A stretch of DNA of 7,746 nucleotides from NCBI GenBank assembly GCA_900754275.1, contig CAAECF010000093.1:1-7746 (forward strand). The letters are read 5' to 3'. The notes beneath the pieces are model-generated. The model saw only the letters and a program-made list of their open reading frames with translations, searched no databases and was not told the DNA's origin. The first letter of the stretch is position 1. Each line of letters opens with the position of its first letter. The position numbers were made by a program, and so were the translations under genes. The stretch is from an uncultured Collinsella sp. (lineage in GTDB: Bacteria; Actinomycetota; Coriobacteriia; Coriobacteriales; Coriobacteriaceae). This document shows positions 5,057 to 7,746 of the stretch, one piece after another.

Positions 5057-6160
5057 ATGTCCAAGCCGCGTCGTCGTAAGCAGAAAAAGCAGGTTAAGCC
5101 CGAGCTCAAGCTCAGGCAGTTTGCCGCCACCGAGCTTTCCGACCAGCTTGCCGCCCAACACTCCGCCGCCGACCTGCCGCGCTTTATGGTCGACACGGTC
5201 GCCGGCGCCTATGCGCCCGCCGAGGCCGAGCTCATGATCAAGGGCTTCGGCGCCGCGGCCACACGCCCTGTCACGCTGCGCGCCAACACGCTCAAGGCAA
5301 CCGCCGAGGACATCGCTGCGGCGCTCGATGCCGCCGGCATCGCTCACAACCCCGTCACCTGGTACCCAGACGCCTTCATCCTGCCCGAGGCCCAGGTTTC
5401 CGACCTGTGGGATCTCGACATCTACCGCGACGGCAAGATCTACCTGCAGAGCCTGTCGTCCATGATGCCGCCGCTGGTCCTGGGCGCTCAGGCAGGCGAG
5501 GACATCCTGGACATGTGCGCAGCCCCTGGCGGCAAGACGACGCAGATCGCCGCCCTCACGCAGGGGCAGGCGCACCTTACCGCCTGCGAGATGAGCATTC
5601 CCCGCGCCGAGAAGCTCGAAGCCAACCTCCACCGCCAAGGCGCAAAAAACGTGCCCGTCATGCGCATCGACGCACGCGAGCTCGACGAGTTCTTCCGCTT
5701 TGACCGTATCCTGCTCGACGCTCCCTGCACCGGCACGGGCACCGTCGTCAGCGGCAACGAGAAGAGCCTGCGCGGCCTCACCGAGCAGTTGCTCGGCAAG
5801 TGTGCCCGCTCGCAGCGAGCACTTCTGGACCGCGCCATGGGAGCCCTCAAACCGGGCGGCACGCTCGTCTATTCGACTTGTTCGATCTTGCCGCAGGAAA
5901 ACGAGGACGCCCTGCAAGAGGCCCTCGACAAGCATATGGACTGCGAGCTCATCCCCCTCGACGGCACGCCAAGCGAAAGTGAGGCACGCCGTGCCCAGGA
6001 AGCTGGTGAGGAGCCGCGCATCGAGTCCAACGCCCTGACCGAGGCCATTGCCGCGGGTCAGGTATCGGCCATCGCCAACGGCCTGCCCGGCACGCTCACC
6101 ATTCCGCCCAGCCGCGAATTTGAGGGCTTCTACATTGCCCTGATCCGAAAACGCAGCTAG
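5057..6160 (+). CDS. RsmF/NOL1-NOP2-Sun family RNA (cytosine-5) methyltransferase
   Basis: A SAM-dependent enzyme that methylates C5 of cytosine in rRNA or tRNA. Seen motifs: RANTLKAT in the N-terminal part, ILDMCAAPGGKTTQIAAL (150-167, SAM-binding motif I), ILLDAPCTGTGT (218-229) with Cys224, and YSTCSILPQENE (272-283) with Cys275. In this family the TCS cysteine is the nucleophile and the PC cysteine helps release the product; both are present. The protein ends EGFYIALIRK, the usual last strand. At 367 residues it lacks the NusB domain of RsmB and has little room for the C-terminal PUA-like domain of E. coli RsmF, so the exact target base cannot be assigned. The first 20 residues are very basic (RRRKQKKQ). 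Start ATG 5057 is supported by GGAAGG at 5043-5048, 8 nt upstream. A palindromic repeat directly precedes it. Confidence 0.9.
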   Translation: MSKPRRRKQKKQVKPELKLRQFAATELSDQLAAQHSAADLPRFMVDTVAGAYAPAEAELMIKGFGAAATRPVTLRANTLKATAEDIAAALDAAGIAHNPVTWYPDAFILPEAQVSDLWDLDIYRDGKIYLQSLSSMMPPLVLGAQAGEDILDMCAAPGGKTTQIAALTQGQAHLTACEMSIPRAEKLEANLHRQGAKNVPVMRIDARELDEFFRFDRILLDAPCTGTGTVVSGNEKSLRGLTEQLLGKCARSQRALLDRAMGALKPGGTLVYSTCSILPQENEDALQEALDKHMDCELIPLDGTPSESEARRAQEAGEEPRIESNALTEAIAAGQVSAIANGLPGTLTIPPSREFEGFYIALIRKRS

Positions 6161-6198
6161 CGCACGGATCCAAAACTCAACAAGCTATCTCCGTGCGC
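6160..6198. terminator. Candidate bidirectional terminator hairpin between convergent genes
   Basis: GCGCACGGA (6160-6168) pairs perfectly with TCCGTGCGC (6190-6198). The left arm starts at the last base of the methyltransferase stop, and the stop of the convergent small gene (6185-6187) lies in the loop. T-tracts are weak: GTTTGCCC on the plus side, and GCGTTTTC about 5 nt beyond the stem on the minus side. The position between two convergent stops favours a shared terminator. Confidence 0.4.
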
Positions 6199-6355
6199 GT
6201 TTGCCCTGCTGGTCGCGATGCTGTTTAAGCATCGTGCGCTCCTTGCGTTCGGCCCTTTTGCCCTTAATGGCCGTGACCACAAAGTAGATGACCGCGGCGG
6301 CTACGATTGCGCCCACGCATAGGCCAATCGAGCCCAACATTGCCGAAAATTCCAT
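6185..6355 (-). CDS. Small single-span membrane protein, 56 residues, hypothetical
   Basis: Too short for the usual ORF cut-off, but convincing. The minus-strand reading from ATG 6355 gives MEFSAMLGSIG, then a hydrophobic segment at about residues 7-30 containing AIVAAAVIYFVV, then a strongly basic tail (KGKRAERKER, ending GKRARR) with Lys/Arg in roughly a third of its positions. This is the layout of a single-pass membrane protein with an N-out, C-in topology by the positive-inside rule. AGAGGTGA about 7 nt before the ATG is a fair ribosome-binding site. It converges on the methyltransferase gene with a 24-bp gap between stops. No family is recognised; the role is unknown. Confidence 0.6.
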   Translation of the reverse strand: MEFSAMLGSIGLCVGAIVAAAVIYFVVTAIKGKRAERKERTMLKQHRDQQGKRARR

Positions 6356-6387
6356 ACCGCGTCACCTCTCTTTTAAACGGGACTTTC

Positions 6388-6396
6388 AAGATAGCA
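6388..6396 (-). promoter_or_regulatory. Candidate extended -10 promoter for the small membrane protein gene
   Basis: On the minus strand TGCTATCTT fits an extended -10 (TGn followed by TATCTT, 4 of 6 matches). Transcription would start near 6381, giving a leader of about 25 nt that includes the AGAGGTGA ribosome-binding site. No clear -35 box. Confidence 0.3.
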
Positions 6397-6403
6397 CCTC
6401 GAT

Positions 6404-6464
6404 CCCCGCCACCACAGCTCCTTCACGTTCGCCGCCCTTCGGTCTAACGGAGGACGCGGCGGGG
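6404..6464. other. Possible structured segment in the divergent intergenic region
   Basis: CCCCGCC (6404-6410) can pair with GGCGGGG (6458-6464), and inside it CTCC (6418-6421) with GGAG (6449-6452). The stem is followed by AAAAA on the plus strand, so it is not a plus-strand terminator. It lies between two divergent starts (6355 minus and 6546 plus). It could belong to an RNA leader or be chance GC-rich pairing. Confidence 0.25.
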
Positions 6465-6503
6465 AAAAATCAACTCGTCAAACGATTTAGCAAGCACAAC
6501 GCT

Positions 6504-6520
6504 GCCGGCACCCTGCCGGC
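6504..6520. promoter_or_regulatory. Perfect 7-bp inverted repeat upstream of the TIM-barrel gene
   Basis: GCCGGCA (6504-6510), CCC, TGCCGGC (6514-6520). It lies 11 bp before a TAGAAT hexamer (6531-6536), where a -35 box and spacer would be, which suits an operator site. No T-run follows, so a terminator is unlikely. Confidence 0.35.
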
Positions 6521-6530
6521 CGTCATCACA

Positions 6531-6536
6531 TAGAAT
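6531..6536 (+). promoter_or_regulatory. Candidate -10 box giving a leaderless or near-leaderless mRNA
   Basis: TAGAAT differs from TATAAT at one position and ends 9 nt before ATG 6546. Transcription starting 6-8 nt downstream would begin at or within a few bases of the start codon. No good Shine-Dalgarno sequence precedes this ATG, which fits leaderless translation, known to be common in actinobacteria. No -35 match is seen. Confidence 0.35.
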
Positions 6537-6545
6537 CGAGCCTCC

Positions 6546-7637
6546 ATGGATACCCTCAACGATCTAAATGAGCGCGTCGACGCCTTCGTCGGCACCAGCT
6601 CTTTCGACACGCCTGCCGCGGCAAACGACCAAGCCCCCATCGATGTGCCCGCCGAGGTTCACGAGGACATTGTCGCCTCGGTCGATTTCTCCGAGGTCGA
6701 GCTCGCAGACGAGTTCACCGAACCCCAGGTAGCTGTGACCCCCAACGGACTGCTTCCCATGGAGCCGCTGCCCATCGACGGGCGCCTGCGCAAGGCGGCC
6801 CTTCGCATGCCTGACGAGATTGAGGAGGCCAGCGGCTTCACGCTCTTCGGCCGTCGTATCAAATCGCTCATCTACACCACCGACGTCGCGGTCATCCGCA
6901 ACTCCAACGCCGATGCCGTCTTTGCCGTTTACCCCTTCACGCCGCAGCCCGCCATTACGCAGGCGCTGCTGACCGTCGCCGAGTGCCCGGTCTTTGTAGG
7001 CGTGGGCGGCGGAACTACGACCGGTAAGCGCTCCGTGCAGATGGCAGCCGTCTCCGAGATGCAGGGCGCGGCGGGCTGCGTGGTCAACTCCCCCGCTACT
7101 GCCGAGATGGTCGAGCACATCACCAACATCGCCGACATCCCCGTCATCGCTACGGTCGTTCGCTGCGACGACGGTGCCCACGCCAAGGTGCGCGCTGGAG
7201 CCAAGATTCTCAACATCGCCGCCGGCAAGAACACGCCCCAGGTCCTACGCGAGCTGCGCAAGCACTATCCCAACCTGCCGCTCATCGCGCCGGGCGGCAA
7301 GACGCCAGAGAGCATCCGTGAAACCATCGCCGCCGGCGCCAACGCCATCATCTGGACGCCGCCTTCGGCCCAGCAGCTACAGACCGACATGATGCAGCGT
7401 TATCGCAAGATGAAGGAAGACGCCACACCTGTCATCTCGCGCGACGATGTGCCCATTATCGACCAGGTCGCCGCCGCCGAAGTCAGCCAGGTCGAGAACA
7501 TGAATCCCGACGTGCCGATTCCCGACGAGGTCATCGAGCGCGTCGCTTCGATCCACGAGCGCGTCGAGGAGCGTCGCGCCAACCGCGGGCTCAAGCCCTC
7601 ACTGCACGGCTTTTTCTTCCGAGGAAAGAAACGCTAG
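6546..7637 (+). CDS. TIM-barrel-like protein, conserved family often labelled 'hydrolase', with acidic N-terminal extension
   Basis: The 363-residue protein has a core from about 95 to 295 whose pattern of alternating strands and helices suggests a TIM barrel: LFGRRIKSLIYTTDVAVIRN, AVYPFTPQPAITQALL, VFVGVGGGTTTGKRS (149-163), VVNSPATAEMVEHI, ILNIAAGKNTPQVLREL and IAPGGKTPESIRETIAAGANAI (247-267 region). The glycine-rich GG...AGANAI end resembles the phosphate-binding end of flavin- or nucleotide-binding barrels. I recall similar proteins labelled only 'hydrolase' in Firmicutes and Actinobacteria; no reaction can be assigned. Residues 1-75 are acidic, low in hydrophobics and probably disordered, ending in a possible alternative start at Met72. 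Residues 300-363 form a charged helical tail finishing in basic FFRGKKR. A strong hairpin (7669-7702) with TTTCTTT follows and may serve as its terminator. Confidence 0.6.
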   Translation: MDTLNDLNERVDAFVGTSSFDTPAAANDQAPIDVPAEVHEDIVASVDFSEVELADEFTEPQVAVTPNGLLPMEPLPIDGRLRKAALRMPDEIEEASGFTLFGRRIKSLIYTTDVAVIRNSNADAVFAVYPFTPQPAITQALLTVAECPVFVGVGGGTTTGKRSVQMAAVSEMQGAAGCVVNSPATAEMVEHITNIADIPVIATVVRCDDGAHAKVRAGAKILNIAAGKNTPQVLRELRKHYPNLPLIAPGGKTPESIRETIAAGANAIIWTPPSAQQLQTDMMQRYRKMKEDATPVISRDDVPIIDQVAAAEVSQVENMNPDVPIPDEVIERVASIHERVEERRANRGLKPSLHGFFFRGKKR

Positions 7638-7668
7638 CAAAACATCTTGGCCCGCCCCACAATGAACT

Positions 7669-7702
7669 GCCTCCCATTTCTTGGACATGAGAAATGGGAG
7701 GC
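7669..7702 (+). terminator. 13-bp hairpin followed by TTTCTTT; terminator-like and sequesters the next ribosome-binding site
   Basis: GCCTCCCATTTCT (7669-7681) pairs perfectly with AGAAATGGGAGGC (7690-7702) around an 8-nt TGGACATG loop, followed by TTTCTTTA. This would work as an intrinsic terminator for the upstream gene. The right arm also contains GGGAGG (7696-7701), the ribosome-binding site for ATG 7710, so any transcript entering from the left would hide it. Confidence 0.6.
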
Positions 7703-7709
7703 TTTCTTT

Positions 7710-7746
7710 ATGCGCGTTGATTTGAGAGTGAAGCATGATATCGAGG
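7710..7746 (+). CDS. Partial 5' end of a probable transposase orfA
   Basis: Only 12 codons are visible, reading MRVDLRVKHDIE, with no stop before the window ends. GGGAGG at 7696-7701 sits 8 nt before the ATG, a strong ribosome-binding site. The position just inside an IS-like terminus and the basic N-terminus suit the helix-turn-helix orfA of an IS3-type element, but twelve residues cannot prove this. Confidence 0.4.
   Translation, partial: MRVDLRVKHDIE

Larger units (their letters stand above)
7664..7746 (+). mobile_element. Left end of a probable IS3-family-like insertion sequence (cut by window edge)
   Basis: From 7664 the sequence reads GAACTGCCTCCCATTTCTTG followed by GACA, preceded by a T at 7663. 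A TGAACTG...TTGGACA terminus followed closely by a small basic ORF resembles ends I know from IS3-family (IS150-type) elements; this is from memory, not a search. An ORF with a good ribosome-binding site starts at 7710, as expected for orfA. The right end lies outside the window, so neither the matching terminal repeat nor a target duplication can be checked. Confidence 0.5.

Noticed and set aside
5033..5935. 300-codon minus-strand open frame across the methyltransferase gene
   Set aside because: Antisense shadow of a gene with all catalytic motifs; it runs through the repeat element at its C-terminal end.
6288..6533. 81-codon plus-strand open frame in the divergent intergenic region
   Set aside because: It overlaps the better-supported small membrane protein gene on the other strand, lacks a ribosome-binding site, and its product is a Pro/Ser/Thr-rich mix with no pattern.
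1..7746. tRNA, rRNA or known riboswitch genes
   Set aside because: No cloverleaf with a T-arm GTTCRA-type core, no rRNA-like stretch and no riboswitch core that I recognise was found by reading both strands.

Overview
The window looks like chromosomal DNA from a high-GC, strictly anaerobic gut actinobacterium, most likely a Collinsella-like member of the Coriobacteriia. That is an inference from the GC-rich codon use, the use of QueH (the iron-sulfur epoxyqueuosine reductase typical of anaerobes) and the dispersed GGGACGGGG repeats; no marker gene fixes the taxon.

Layout. Positions 1-127 are non-coding and rich in inverted repeats. On the minus strand, reading right to left, lie a DUF3267-type membrane zincin (2622-2053), queH (1985-1410) and queA (1345-128). 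queA and queH encode consecutive last steps of queuosine synthesis on tRNA, with gaps of about 65 bp that contain copies of a repeat. A divergent promoter region (2623-2754) separates them from a plus-strand gene for a methionyl-tRNA synthetase-like protein (2755-4905). A 150-bp gap then holds a complex inverted-repeat element, followed by an RsmF/NOL1-NOP2-Sun type RNA m5C methyltransferase (5057-6160). A 56-residue single-span membrane protein is encoded convergently on the minus strand (6355-6185). Next comes a TIM-barrel-like protein with an acidic N-terminal extension (6546-7637). The right edge contains what looks like the left end of an insertion sequence, including the first codons of its first ORF.

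Functionally most of the window concerns RNA: queuosine formation (QueA, QueH), a tRNA-synthetase-like enzyme and an rRNA/tRNA m5C methyltransferase. The zincin, the small membrane protein and the TIM-barrel protein have no clear link to that theme.

The two observations most worth following are these. (1) The MetRS-like protein keeps the class I fold signatures and the amino-group-binding Asp, but by eye it has lost most of the methionine side-chain pocket and the second Lys of KMSKS. It may therefore have another substrate or function. (2) A family of GGGACGGGG-containing repeats occurs five times plus one degenerate copy. It overlaps the stop codons of two genes, apparently supplies the ribosome-binding site of queH, and forms a 35-bp inverted repeat in front of the methyltransferase gene.
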